Assembly: GCA_002633005.1 (NCBI GenBank)
Contig: NMRA01000704.1
Span: forward strand, 1 to 35,262
Direction: 5' to 3'
Length of the DNA: 35,262 nucleotides
DNA from: Phoronis australis
Lineage: Eukaryota > Phoronida > Phoronidae
The notes beneath the pieces were generated by a model. The model was not told the origin of the DNA and ran no database searches. It saw only the letters and a list, made by a program, of their open reading frames with translations. The position numbers were made by a program, and so were the translations under genes. Below are positions 1 to 10,898 of this stretch, piece after piece (position 1 is the first letter of the stretch; the number at the start of each line of letters is the position of its first letter).

Positions 1-343
1 AATGCTCGGCCGCATTCAACTCACAGGTAGCAGACGTCTTATCACTGCCGTAAATCATGAGAAGCTCAAACGTAAGCTTTACACAACCTCTGCATACTTA
101 AGTATCGTGGCCATTCGCAGTAGGCCCCAGTACCCGCGGCGGACACAGGACTCAGTTCATACACTCAACTAAGCAAAATTATTTATCACGCCGCAACCTC
201 AGAATTCACTATGTAACATACCATAAAAACATTCTTAATTCTTAGATTTTGAGGATTGACGAAAGTCACGATACATAGAATTATCCAAATTTGTGACTTG
301 TCTGATGCTACTTGGTCCGTACTGATAGACTAAATCAGTGGTT
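1..343. other. Unannotated sequence
   Basis: No gene, RNA or repeat is recognised here. Confidence 0.5.
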
Positions 344-617
344 AACTCGGTTTACGAGTCCTCATGGCCTCCACTGGGGGCGCCAGCATGCGTGTGACGT
401 CAGTGGACAAAAGGAGATTTGGACAACATTCACCATTCTTCGGGCAGAATGGTGAATGTTGGCCATATCCCCTTTTGTCCACTGACGTCACAAGCATACT
501 GGCGCCCCCAGTGGAGGCCCTGAGAACTTGTAAATAAACTGAGTTCATGAACCCGGTAGTATCCAGCCTAGCAACGGCCGAGCCAAGCTGGCGAACAGAC
601 TTGTATTTATTGTGGGA
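344..617 (+). repeat. Hairpin (foldback) element, copy A
   Basis: Bases 344-545 form one long imperfect palindrome centred near 443; the arms read outward from CACCATTCT / AGAATGGTG through the GTGACGTCA region to AACTCGG / CTGAGTT. Bases 546-617 form a tail. The whole unit matches the reverse complement of 964-1249, with about 15 extra bases here (near 570-584). Each hairpin arm carries a perfect TGACGTCA (395-402 and 483-490). Open frames across it are palindrome artefacts. It behaves like a MITE or foldback element; the superfamily is not identified and no target-site duplication was found. Confidence 0.8.
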
Positions 618-963
618 ATGCTGGCGACTGTGGTTAAAGTATTTTTTATGATTTTTCCAGAGTCGCTATGTTTTAGTGTGTTTTTTTAAATAACGTTGCA
701 TGTCATACCTCTCAGAAAATTAATATTGTTCCATTAAATTAAGAAAATTGGAATATTCATTCTAGCGATCCTGCAACACTACGATCCAACTGTTCTTCTG
801 TGTTACACACGCCGGCAAAGCCAAAGTTTTATCCCCACGCGAAATAGCCTCGTTTCTGACGCTCGACTAAAAAGGAATCTTTCAATCATAATTAATGGAT
901 ACTATATACCATTCATTAGTATATACCATGCATTATGTTTTTAGAAAAAAAGCGATACTCAAC
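618..963. other. Spacer between the two inverted hairpin elements
   Basis: AT-rich sequence with no supported gene. The short duplicated string ATATACCAT occurs near 904-911 and 921-928. It could be the unique centre of one larger foldback transposon whose arms are the flanking copies, or simply host DNA between two insertions. Confidence 0.4.
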
Positions 964-1249
964 GTCCCACAATAAAGACAAGTCTGTTCGCCAGCTTGGC
1001 TCGGCTGGATACTACCGGGTTCATGAACTCGGTTTATTTACGAGTTCTCAGGGCCTCCACTGGAGGCGCCAGTATGCTTGTGACGTCAGTGGGCAAAAGG
1101 GGAATTGGCCAACATTCACCATTCTGCGGGATTTGGACAACATTCACCATTCTGCGGGCAGAATGGTGAATGTTGGCCATATCCCCTTTTGTCCACTGAC
1201 GTCACAAGCATACTGGCGCCCCCAGTGGAGGCCCTGAGAACTTGTAAAN
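964..1249 (-). repeat. Hairpin (foldback) element, copy B, inverted relative to copy A
   Basis: Bases 964-1025 are the reverse complement of the copy A tail. Bases 1026-1249 form the hairpin, again with perfect TGACGTCA in both arms (1081-1088 and 1197-1204). Near the centre about 28 bases (GGGATTTGGACAACATTCAC and neighbours) are tandemly duplicated, a difference from copy A. One undetermined base lies at the right end. The 100- and 175-codon open frames over this interval come from the repeat and are not genes. Confidence 0.8.
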
Positions 1250-1323
1250 ACTTTAAGGTACATACCCAGCTTTACATGCACATATCGTATCAGTGGCCTT
1301 GTCATTTGTCAGGTGAAGGTGGC

Positions 1324-1362
1324 CCGAGGCCGAGGAATCCTACTAGGATTCCTAGGCTTCGG
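1324..1362. repeat. 39-bp near-perfect palindrome
   Basis: The core 1333-1353 is a perfect inverted repeat, AGGAATCCTA and TAGGATTCCT around a single C. The pairing extends outward to CCGAGGCCG / AGGCTTCGG with two mismatches. No associated gene is evident. Confidence 0.7.
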
Positions 1363-2339
1363 ATTTTTGCTGGCTCCTCGAGCTCTTATTTTTTCATCGT
1401 CACCTTTACAAATTCCCATATCATGAACGTACGATTCACTGGTGAAAAGCATCGCCTCTTGTCTCTGCCGATGCGTTTTCAAATAGTGCAAAAACACTCA
1501 TCGATTCCACCAGGAACGTCGTTTAGCGACAGTGTGTTTGCCTCTGACATCTTGTTCGAATGTCGGGTATCACATGACTTTTCGCATAGGGGCGGAGCTT
1601 GCGATAGGTCAATTCCTACTTGTCCCAGATAACAATGTCAAATGATTTCTGGGGTATAATGATTATAATGATTATTAGAAAATCATGAATGAAAACATAT
1701 TGTTATCCTTATAACACGACTGTACTTCATGTTGAACAGCTTCATGGCCATTGTTAGTAATATGTCTATTGGAAATTTGCTTTACTACTGCACACTGGAA
1801 GATCGGAAATTGAACACAGGGTATAAGCGAGTGTAGGCCTACATCAAAGTGTCCTAGATAAGGTACTGCCGCGCTTTCAATCAAGTTCGTGTTGAAGAAG
1901 GGCTGCGCACGTCAACTGAATATATATTACAGGAGTGTTATTTTACTTAGAATTCCACGGAAGGGGGTGTATTTTCGCTTTGCTAAAAGCCTGAAGATAA
2001 TTGTAAGTTTTGTCATATTAATATGGTGAGGAGCCCCCGGTATGTCGAGCATCCAACGGTTTATCATTGTGGTTAGACCCCACTGAATGTCAGTCACACT
2101 GAGACAGATGTGACCGGAAGTGTCTGGTATAATTTGACAAAGCGAGATGACTTTTTCGCGCATGCAGTTTCCGGTCATATCAAGTAACCTTAGAATGCAA
2201 TTTGCGTGACCCGACCATTCTTCGTTTGATGTACATGCATGCGCGCACCCAGCCTAAAAATGGCGCCTCGAGTTTTTTTAGAATGCGGACTAATTACTTT
2301 TAAGATTCATGGTTTACGTTCAGAGCCATGAATTGTGCA
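1363..2339. other. Unannotated sequence
   Basis: Only short, chance-length open frames are present. No domain or structural RNA is recognised. Confidence 0.5.
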
Positions 2340-2354
2340 CTCTCCGAATTTTGG

Positions 2355-2453
2355 TTGTTCCTGCCTTTTTAGTGAACTTTTGTCTCGTTTTCTACTTTTT
2401 TCGTTTTTTTGTTTCTTTGAGGCGGACCTTTTTGCCCACTTCGCCAAATGGTT
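2355..2453 (+). repeat. Dispersed repeat fragment, copy 1
   Basis: Pyrimidine-rich sequence ending in GGCGGACCTTTTTGCCCACTTCGCCAAATGG-like text. It matches the reverse complement of about 7490-7570, best over the final 35 bases (CCCACTTCGCCAAATGG is identical). One undetermined base follows at 2454. Confidence 0.55.
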
Positions 2454-2456
2454 NAT

Positions 2457-2968
2457 ATGCTTGGCTGCAATCGTTTCATAATTTTGTAACTTAGCATACC
2501 GAGATGTTTTGGGGCTCCTGTCGGGTCCAGACCTAGCGTATTTTTGACAAAGGCAATTTAGTGACTAGTGGCGTGTACTGAATTGTATAGAATTGTTTTT
2601 GTGGTACACTTTACGTAGAATGTTGAACAATCTCAACTTTGGAATGATCTTTCGGGACTTTTCTACTGATGATTTAAAGTTTCTGCCATGTGTCGTACGG
2701 TGCTCAGTGTGGCATTGTTGTGCATTCTGAATCAATTTTACCCTTACCTCAAAGCTCAAACTGTCAAAAGCATCCAATAAGTGTCAGTCACCATTCAATG
2801 CTCTGAATCAACTGTTATGTGCGGTATCTCGAATGCTTGTGCTAGCTCAATTTTTGGGTAGTTGTGTATCTGGTAGATGTAAATTTTGCATGCGTTATTC
2901 GATCCTCACCGGCACAGTTATCAGTTTTGGGCAGTGCCTCGAATATTTGACATAGGCGGTTCACCATA
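2457..2968. other. Unannotated sequence
   Basis: No supported gene. Short phrases (CTGAATT...TTTTGTGGTAC, GCTAGCTCAATTTT) recur near 3302-3360, suggesting an old, badly eroded duplication. Confidence 0.4.
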
Positions 2969-3006
2969 GGGGGCTGGGGGGGGGGGGNGGGGGGGATATA
3001 GCCCCC
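2969..3006. repeat. Poly-G tract inside a GGGGGCT/AGCCCCC hairpin
   Basis: GGGGGCT (2969-2975) can pair with AGCCCCC (3000-3006) across a long G run containing an undetermined base. Similar G-rich foldbacks occur at 7461-7495 and 11280-11310, which suggests ends of a dispersed element. Confidence 0.5.
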
Positions 3007-3911
3007 ACTTTAACTCGAGTTTGCAGTTTGAATTTAAGGGCCGTCAAGTGCAAATTTAGACTTGGAACTCATATGCGTGAACTATAATGCACTCGAGCAC
3101 AGAGTAATAGACATCTACCTTGAGTTCGTGCAAACATGGAAGAGAAAATGTTAAAAATAATTTCGAAAATACACCCCGGCCCCAAATCTCCCTCACATTT
3201 TCAACGGCCGTGGGTGATTTTTGTGGGTTTTGGGAGTTCTAGGTGGGCCCAACGCAGACTGTTTTGTCTGCCATTGGTTATTTATTGGTCTGAGGCATGT
3301 ACTGAATTAAATGGAACTGGTTTTGTGGTACCTAGAATATTAAGAGCTAGCTCAATTTTGAGGGTCCTTTTGGGGTTTCTGATGGGCCTTTTCTAAATGA
3401 TTTTGGGTGCTTTTGAGCACCTTTCCAACATACAATTTGTCTGTCTGGGAGTGACAAGATTGATTCTTATTATTGTTTGGTCGGATAATGTGCGTCTTCC
3501 ATACCCCCACTACCTTATCGAGCTCTTTCTGAAGGAAAAATGCACCAAACAATTTCAGTTAAAGCATTAACGCATATGCATGTATTCTGTCGACATTACT
3601 CAGGTTACACGTGTGCAACCATTAGACACCTTATGTGAAAACAAGAAAGAATTGTTGTATGTATAAGATTTGCACGCTTTTGGTCGCTAAGGTAGCGCTC
3701 GTATCAAACTTGTCAGCATTGTATCCATGAACTTGCTTCCGATGACGGATGTCTTTGATGTAGCGAGCGGAAAGAAGACCTTGTCAGTTTGGCGTAATCC
3801 CATCCGTTTTTAAAATGCAAACGTATGACATCAATTACACGATCCACGTTTGTTGTAGGCGTAACACCGATTGGCTACTCCCCAGTCGGACTTGCAGAAC
3901 GTATTTGTTTT
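3007..3911. other. Unannotated sequence
   Basis: No supported gene or RNA. Open frames are under 90 codons and match nothing I recognise. Confidence 0.5.
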
Positions 3912-3996
3912 AAAAGTCGCAGTGGACGTTTTAGAAGTCGTAGTACGAGATTTAAATGTTGCAGAGTGAGTTCAATAGTCGCAGTGCGGGATTTTA
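3912..3996. repeat. Degenerate tandem repeat, about 22-bp unit, four copies
   Basis: Four consecutive units follow the pattern AGTCGCAGTRSGRGATTTTA (AAAGTCGCAGTGGACGTTTT, AAGTCGTAGTACGAGATTTA, GTTGCAGAGTGAGTTCAAT, AGTCGCAGTGCGGGATTTTA). Divergence is high, so the array is old. Confidence 0.5.
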
Positions 3997-4297
3997 CATT
4001 TTGCCGGGCTTATAGGGTGAAAAAAGGGGGTAATTACCCGATTTCCCTCCAAAAGGAAGACGCCGCTGTGAGATGGTTCCCTTAAAGTGACATTATCGGC
4101 AAGAAAAGTGATGTTCTGAGGTCAGCCACAGCGCGAATTTGAACCTTGATGTTTGGCAGTCGGACTGAGCTAAATCCATTTCCATAAATGGCAGAGTATT
4201 TTAAAGATACTCTTTCCTGTACAGTCACCGATTAAGAACACAGCTAGTTCGGCAGTCGAAAAACATCGTTAAAATATAAACATTATGTGACTTGCAG

Positions 4298-4613
4298 CCC
4301 TGTTTGTCTTTGCCTTATTTCGATATTGATTAAAAAAAAACTTTTAAAATAGAGTGGGGTTTCAGCGGAAACCTCATTATATATGGCGGCATTTGAGTGG
4401 GTACCCATAATGCATGCGTCAGCTGACTGCTGCGGTCATGTTAAGAGTTGCCGTGCCAACAAAAATAAAAATTAAACTAAACATCATAATAAATTCAGTT
4501 GTGTTTAAAAATGCTGTTAAATGAGAGTTATTTGGTCTTGAGCTTCAACAGAACTAACTTGTGTTAAAAACGTTATATGAAGTTTATAACTAAAATGAAT
4601 CGAAAGGAGAATG
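4298..4613 (+). repeat. Direct duplication, copy 1
   Basis: About 316 bp matching 4977-5300 in the same orientation. Landmarks in order are CCTGTTTGT, TTGCCTTATTT, GGAAACCTCATTA, ATGGCGGC, AACCCATAAT / ACCCATAATG, CAGCTGAC, AAATTAAACTAAA, TTATTTGGTCT and AACTAAA. Small indels and substitutions are scattered through it. It has no open frame conserved between copies, so it looks non-coding. Confidence 0.75.
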
Positions 4614-4976
4614 TTTTAAAAGCGTACTAATTGGTGAAGTTAGCTTCCTTGATTTTAGCGAATGTCTGGCATGCAGACATCGGTGCCACATGCTGGTGTA
4701 AATTAATGACACATCATTTTGAAATCCATGTATATTCCTATAGTCACATTTTGACATTTTTTCAAGTATGGTATATGTGACTTTGTTAGATCTTTTAGTT
4801 TCATTTGCTCTCTTCGGGTATAACAAACGGTAGGATGAGGGGCAAATTTCCAGGAAGAGAAATATGTCGTAGCAAATAAGCTGTCACAAAATATATGTAC
4901 TTGACAGGTTTCTTTCAGATATTTGTCAGCTTAATTGTATTTTGTTTAATATTGTGAATTATTTCACAACTTTCGA
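4614..4976. other. Sequence between the duplicated blocks
   Basis: No gene recognised. A 78-codon minus-strand open frame at 4590-4826 is of chance length. Confidence 0.5.
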
Positions 4977-5300
4977 TCCTGTTTGTGGTTGCCTTATTTA
5001 AACATATTTTAAAAAACTTTTTTATAAAGTTTTAAAGTTGGCGGGGGGAGGTTTCCGTCGAAACCTCATTACCTATGGCGGCGGTTCATTGAGAACCCAT
5101 AATCCATGAGACAGCTGACATTCACAACGGCGGCCATTTTAGGTGGTGGTGCACCACAACTAATACAAATTAAACTAAAAATCATATTAAGTTCATTCAA
5201 GTTTGAAGTTGTGTTGAATGATCATTATTTGGTCTCCAAGTTTCGACTGACTAACTTTCATTCATGAAGTGTTTAACTAAAGTGTAACGGAAAGAACATC
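4977..5300 (+). repeat. Direct duplication, copy 2
   Basis: Partner of 4298-4613, with all landmarks in the same order. The pair may be two copies of one non-autonomous element or a local segmental duplication; no terminal repeats were identified. Confidence 0.75.
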
Positions 5301-6564
5301 TACAATGGTTATTGCTTGAAGCAATAATCGGGAGTGGTAACAACTACAACCTAGTCAGTTTTTTCGGAAACTATTTATAACAGTAAGCAGCCTGAATCAC
5401 AAGTTCGGTGATACAGTCACATAATGCTGCGTAATTCTTAGGAAACGGGGCACTGCTTCATGGAGCACTATGAAGTCAGTGTGAGCTTATTTTGATCCGT
5501 TGGAACATATCCCTGGTATGATGCAGGGCCGTAGGACGTCAGGGTTAAACCGTGAGAACCGACATAGGCGTGGGGTCGGGCACAGTCTAGAAAAGAAAGA
5601 CTCAGTGCTTAATAGGGATAAGAGAAAAAATTCAAGAGAACATTTAACAATGTATCAATGCATTGTTTACTTTTTGAGGACCCTAACCAGGACATTGTTG
5701 TTAGGGTCTCAGCTTTTGCAGAGGTGGTCGTCTAAACGCACTTGAAAACGTGCACTTAATCATCCATATATATATTTCGAAAAATCGAGAAATTTTTTTT
5801 CAGCGAAGCTTTTGTGGAGAGTATTGATTTACTGGATTTTTAAATTCAATAAGTCAATTTTGCGAATACAAAACCATACTTTTTCAGAAGCCTGTCTCTG
5901 GCAAAAGATAATGGAGACAACTGTCGCTTTATTTTTTTTTCTCGAAACTGTATATCAACTTGAGAAAAATTGATGACCTGACAGGTAACATCAATTGCTG
6001 CGCATTTCCTGGTTTTGAAATACAGATATTTTCATATACAAGAGCCCCGCTCTTGAAGGAGGCCATTGAAGACATTCAAGTGGCCACCCTTTTTGTGTTT
6101 TTATTGACAAATTCCTAAGGGGCCGCTCACGGACAGAGACTCCAACGCTGGAATCGATTACCTCTATTTTCCTGTTTTTTGTGAAATCGTGCAACCGGCT
6201 TTCATGTTGAAGAAAGTCACCTGCACCGTCTTGTGACCACGCGACGGTGGAATGAACTGTCATTCTTTTGTAAGCTTAATGGTGTGTAGCCTTTCATCTT
6301 AAGGTGTCCCATTTCAGACGGAACCGTCATTCGGTGGAGCAGTTCGGGAGAAATGTCCCTTTGTCCCTCTATACATGTAAATCCGACACTGCCAAGTATT
6401 CACGAGGGAAGTTGAGATTCCAGTTTCATCAGAAACACAAAACATTCGTGCGCAGCACAGCAGTATCAAGACATTCGACCCAAACAACCAAAAATGTGAA
6501 AAATACAATAGGATTGCCCACCGTCGAAAGGGTGGAATTATGAAGAACGTGAAGACCGGGCGTG
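5301..6564. other. Unannotated sequence
   Basis: No supported gene; open frames are at most 90 codons without recognisable domains. Confidence 0.5.
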
Positions 6565-6698
6565 CGTTCAGTAACGCTAGGACCTACGTTACGACCTAGC
6601 TAAATTCTAGACAAAGTCACATATTCACATTTAAAATACACGGCAATATCTCACGTAATCTCGCGAAGTCTTGCTTTTTAACGAGGCGTTACTGAACG
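6565..6698. mobile_element. Short element bounded by 13-bp perfect inverted repeats
   Basis: CGTTCAGTAACGC at 6565-6577 is perfectly inverted at 6686-6698, enclosing about 108 bp of AT-rich sequence. The size and structure fit a very small MITE. No target-site duplication could be recognised, so this may be a foldback rather than a transposon. Confidence 0.45.
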
Positions 6699-7286
6699 GG
6701 AGGCAGTATTTGTGAATTACACAAAAGGACCATTTCCGATGGTTAGTTATAAAATAATTAAATAAGTTTTTGGCCACAATAAGTTCAAAAACCAGACAAT
6801 CGCCGCACAAATAAAAAAGTTCATGTTCAATTCAATGTTTCGTCTTTTCATTAGACATCATCAGATCATATTTACAACAATTTAGGACAACAAGTGCCAA
6901 CATACAGCTCAGGTAACATCCATAGAGTGAAGTGAGAGATACACAGAATATAAAATAATGTTACTGTTTCACAACAATAGTATATCTTTTGAAGATGGTT
7001 ACTTTGTTACATGTGGAAAACACTGCTGTGGAGGCTACCATTTGAGATGGCAGTTTTCATGTCGAACGGGGGTACTCAAAGAACTCTCCCAATCATAAAC
7101 AAAGATTTCAGCGTTTTTTGTCAGTAGAGTTCAAATTTAACCCGTGAACCGTGATAGGTACCTCTGAAATGAGCAAAAATCCACCCTAATACGAATGCCC
7201 CATCTCTCATGCTCCCCGTTTACCTGTAAAAACTCTGTGAGCAAACCCGCGGAAATTGCTTATTTCTGTTTTGATAAACAAATTCG

Positions 7287-7370
7287 TTGGTTTCTGATTT
7301 ACCTGCTTATGTATCTACGAAAATCGATAGATTCATAGATGATTTGACAATTAAAAGCTACTCTTGTAAG
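7287..7370 (+). repeat. Diverged direct repeat, copy 1
   Basis: About 85 bp sharing TTTCTGATTTAC, TTATGTATCTACGAAAATCG, TAGATGATTT and TTGACAATTA with 7905-7995 in the same orientation. Confidence 0.65.
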
Positions 7371-7460
7371 AATTGGTGATGTTTCAGTGAATTTAGTTGC
7401 AGCGTGAAGTTGGAAAAACTCTGTAACCCGACCCCCAAATAGTAAAGCATGCGCGCACCC

Positions 7461-7570
7461 GGGGGGGGGGCTCGGGGGGCTCGAATGAGCCCCCCCCATT
7501 TGGCGAAGTGGGAGAAAAAGTCCGCCCCTGAGAGACAAAATGTCGGAGGAAATGGGACAAAAGAACAGTA
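7461..7570 (-). repeat. Dispersed repeat fragment, copy 2, with poly-G and 9-bp hairpin
   Basis: A ten-G run is followed by the perfect hairpin GGGGGGCTC (7474-7482) / GAGCCCCCC (7487-7495) with a GAAT loop. Then comes CCATTTGGCGAAGTGGG and onward sequence, the reverse complement of the repeat near 2355-2453. The three overlapping minus-strand frames here are artefacts of this low-complexity repeat. Confidence 0.6.
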
Positions 7571-7904
7571 AATAAGCGCAAACGTGCAATTCACTGTGGT
7601 GCTCTCGTTTTTTTAGTCCGCTCTTTTGTTTGCAAAAGGTCCATAAGGTCAGGAATTCGAGCCCCCATTTTGAAGGCTGAGTGTGTGCATGTAAAGTACA
7701 CTTAGACGATTTTGCCTATCTAAAATAACTCTCAAAGACATTGATGAAAATCGGACAATTCCCAAAAATATACTTACAATTCAAATGTCAATAAACCGAT
7801 TGCTGTTCGACTTAGGTGCAAGATTTGTAGTTTAAAGTCACAAACAGGGTGTCAAAAAGGAATTGAGTCATTAAATCAAGGTGAACGCATTCTAATGAAA
7901 TCGA

Positions 7905-7995
7905 TTGTTGATTTCTGATTTACAAATTTATGTATCTACGAAAATCGACTGATTGTAGATGATTTTTTGACAATTAGAAACGATCTCATTTCAAG
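7905..7995 (+). repeat. Diverged direct repeat, copy 2
   Basis: Partner of 7287-7370, best conserved over TTATGTATCTACGAAAATCG. Confidence 0.65.
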
Positions 7996-8010
7996 TGTCA
8001 AATTCGGAAC

Positions 8011-8148
8011 ATGGCGCAATCGGAACTACGGCTAAGTATAGCCGCTCTCCCGCGATATCCCAGGCGACCGGCAGTGACGCTGGGCACAACGACTCCGTTT
8101 CCGTCGTCTGCTCCACTGTGCAATGAAGAAAATCACTTCATTTTTTAA
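8011..8148 (+). CDS. Short CpG-rich open frame, unrecognised
   Basis: ATG in a good context (GGAACATGG) opens 45 codons starting MAQSELRLSIAALPRYPRRP. The first 100 bases are notably richer in CpG than their surroundings, which is why it is listed. No domain is recognised. A second ATG in another frame at 8123 reads MKKITSFFNENGI before a stop; that opening resembles the Lys-rich start of some transposase-derived proteins, but it is far too short to identify. It may be a first exon, an old transposon end, or noise. Confidence 0.15.
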   Translation: MAQSELRLSIAALPRYPRRPAVTLGTTTPFPSSAPLCNEENHFIF

Positions 8149-8395
8149 TGAAAATGGAATCTGAGTGATGATGAAAAAACAGGAGCTGCTGGTAAGATGG
8201 CAATTTTAATCGAAGCCTTAGTGAATCACTCAGAAACTCATAATTCTCTCTTTGTCAAACCTTAACTTGTCTTAAGACGATTTCCAAAGCAATCGCGTCA
8301 TTATTGCCAACACAAAACACGGATTTGGTCTTTTGGGCAATTGAAGACTGGGATTGCCCCTCACTATAGAGCGGACGTGGGACGTTCAGTACAAA

Positions 8396-8462
8396 GGGTG
8401 GGAGCACGGGGGGCGGGGGGGAGGTGGTTGGCGGTGGTGGTGGCGATGGAGGCGGTGGTAGT
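8396..8462 (+). repeat. G-rich tract with G-quadruplex potential
   Basis: Runs of three to seven G (GGGTGGG, GGGGGGCGGGGGGG) are followed by GGTGGTGGTGGCGATGGAGG-type triplets. Four or more G runs lie within a short span, so the plus strand could form a quadruplex. The opposite-strand open frame is Pro/His-rich low complexity and is not a gene. Confidence 0.5.
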
Positions 8463-9549
8463 TTGGTGAAGTCGAAATGGTTTGTGCCCCCCAGACCCCC
8501 AATAATTTTTGCATTCCTACGGGCCTGTGCTGTGTGCTAAATGTGTAATTATGTACTAACAAGCTGAAATAATTTTCCATGATTGCAATTAACAGTAGTA
8601 GTTTGATTTTTTGGTTGATCGGAATTTGGGACTACGGCAAAATTTGCTTGTACTTTTCGAATTAATTTACAGTCTGCAGTGTACATGTATGTTACACAGA
8701 TGGGTACTCCGTACCACAAAGAGTGGAGAGGTGCGAATTTGATGTCGCATGCAAAAAGTTATACGCACAAGAAAACAAACCATGGTAAAATAGGACCTTA
8801 TGAAACATTTATCATTCTAAAGCTCAAAATTTCACCCGGTATCACATGTACGTAAAGAGCGAGAGAATTGGATTTGCGGAGACAACAATTTAATGTCCAT
8901 TTACCTAGTAACAACTGTTGCTTCAGTCATGTTTCTAAGTTTTGCCTGACGTATTCCGCATTTTGATTCGCTTGACATCCCACGTACGATTAGATGTTGC
9001 ACGTAAAACTTAGCGTGATTTACGTCAAATTTGCACTCAATGCTTCCTTTGCGTTCACTGAACTCCTTTCTCAACTTATTATCGAAGAAGACGTGAGCAA
9101 CTAAATCTTTCAATGGCTTTGAATCGCTTATTTACGTCACGTGGCCATGGATCAATGCAATCACAAGTCAAAGGCAGCTGGTACGTCTAAATATATTCAC
9201 CACGCTCTATTTTTATCCACTAATTGCATGATACAGTGTCCTTGTACATGACGCACAGATAGACGTCACATCGACCAAAACCGCGTGCCACTGCCTATCC
9301 ACTGTATTACTGTTGAATTTAGCGCGAAATAAGCATTCTGTATCAATCACTTTCGATGTATGGCTTACTAACACAGAGACGAGTGACAACTGTATTCACC
9401 TGGAGAATAACTGAACGCTGAGTTATTAGTAATAAGGAAACTTTATCCAGTTGGACAATCATTTCAACTCCTCAAGCATAATAATTTGCTTTGAGATAAA
9501 CATACATATATACAATCGTCCTTGTATTTTTAATTGAAGAAGAGAGGCA
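8463..9549. other. Unannotated sequence
   Basis: No supported gene. A minus-strand frame at 8901-9113 is about 70 codons and unrecognised. Confidence 0.5.
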
Positions 9550-9555
9550 ATATGT

Positions 9556-9948
9556 GTGGAATCCCCGTTAACATTGTTACTGCCACGTCGCCGCAAGCTG
9601 TTCTCGCCTCTGCAGTTCCTTGGTTACATGCTCATGGCTAACGTACGTGGTATGGAAAATAGCATTTCCACGACGGCTAAAATAATCAGTTGGCACGCAA
9701 ATACATTCGAGCGTTCCGGCAGCTTTGTCCGGGCAATTCTGGGTCATCACTTTCGCCACCCAGCTGTGGTCACATGCACATCGCCTCCCAGGGCGCCACT
9801 CCCCTTGATCGCCTCCAACCTGAAGGTCTCGCCCCTGACGCTGCCTATCTTTGGCGGCCATGTTCTCCCGCCTCGTTCCGTCGGTGTCTTGCAAGCCGAA
9901 AGTATAGTCAAGTCCAAGTGACTTCGTTGTTTGGAAAGCGACGTGCAA
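9556..9948. other. CpG-rich island with long overlapping open frames on both strands
   Basis: This block is clearly richer in G+C and CpG than the flanking DNA. It is open for about 120 codons on the plus strand (9556-9921) and on the minus strand (9577-9948), with a 91-codon plus frame at 9690-9965. On the minus strand a Cys-bearing stretch (CACDHSWVAKVMTQNCP) stands out, but I cannot assign it to a family. A plus-strand AATAAA lies 0.25 kb downstream. A terminal exon, a promoter island or a decayed gene are all possible; strand and frame cannot be decided. Confidence 0.3.
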
Positions 9949-10190
9949 GTATTGTACTGATGTAGTGATTTTCAGTCGCAGACTGTCAAGTTTTTTGAAA
10001 CAAGAATGAACCTGTCAGAGCTGCACTTCATGTATAATTATGTCTTTTGATAAATGAAGTAAGATATCACTGTCATTGTATATGTTTCATTGTACAAATT
10101 ACATCTACTCCATCTTTGTATATACTCATCATTTCTTATCGGGGACTCGCACTTGTGCTAATGTTTTTCTTGGTTTGTATTTTCCTGTAC

Positions 10191-10196
10191 AATAAA
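10191..10196 (+). promoter_or_regulatory. Possible polyadenylation signal AATAAA
   Basis: AATAAA in TGTACAATAAAC, followed by a T-rich stretch. It would suit a plus-strand transcript ending after the 9.55-9.96 kb island. The hexamer occurs often by chance in AT-rich DNA. Confidence 0.2.
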
Positions 10197-10827
10197 CTTT
10201 TTACTCACTTAATTACTTTACGAGTTAACTATCTTAACATGTTGTCGTTACTTCACTTTGAAAAGACTGTGGAGAATACATAAAACGCCGTTTTGTTATT
10301 TTGTTATCATTGTGTACATAATTATTCGAAATATTCTGCAAGCAATTTTTAAAACACGTTGACAAGTTGAACCGCCAATGGTATGGCTTGCCCTGCAATG
10401 ACAGACTACGCGGGGTCTATGCTACGAAGACAAGTACAGGACAAGGCTTGCCTCGTTGCGCATTTTCATACGAACGAAAACCAGCGCAGTATATGTGGAG
10501 AACAGTGAGCTTATACATGTAGTTGTGTTGCCCTTGTCGAACAGACAAATTTAAAACAAGGATTACATGTAAAGGACCATTATTGTGTAGAGGGGATCAA
10601 CCTGTGCCGTTGTTGGTTTGGACAGCCTTCGTTGCTAAGTTACTAAACGTACGTCATGTTTATGACCAACCTTGTACCAGAATATAGCGCAGACATGATT
10701 CTGCTGGCTGCCCGCCCATCGCTTCCTACGGCGATACACTAGGAGGCATATTCTTTAGATTTAAGCACTCGATCACCACGTTACATTGACACTTTATTTC
10801 TGACACACAGCCACTTTCAGTGCTATT
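10197..10827. other. Unannotated sequence
   Basis: Nothing recognised. Confidence 0.5.
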
Positions 10828-10898
10828 GTGTGTGTGTGCGCGTGTGTGTGCGCGCGTGCGTGCGTGCGTGTGTGTGCGCGCGTGCGTGCGTGTGTGCG
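10828..10898. repeat. Alternating purine-pyrimidine microsatellite (TG/CG)
   Basis: About 70 bases of TGTG and CGCG/CGTG alternation. The minus-strand frame is a Thr-His-Ala-Arg repeat, a translation artefact. Uninterrupted alternation with CG steps is the classic Z-DNA-forming type. Confidence 0.85.

Noticed and set aside
935-1632. Frames of 100 and 175 codons
   Set aside because: They run through the palindromic hairpin element and translate the repeat; no domain is present.
8901-9113. 70-codon minus-strand frame
   Set aside because: Unrecognised, of chance length, no splice or promoter support.
9577-9948. Thiolase-like N-terminus in a third minus-strand frame (LSACKTPTERGG)
   Set aside because: Only a few residues resemble the family and the frame stops soon after without the catalytic region.
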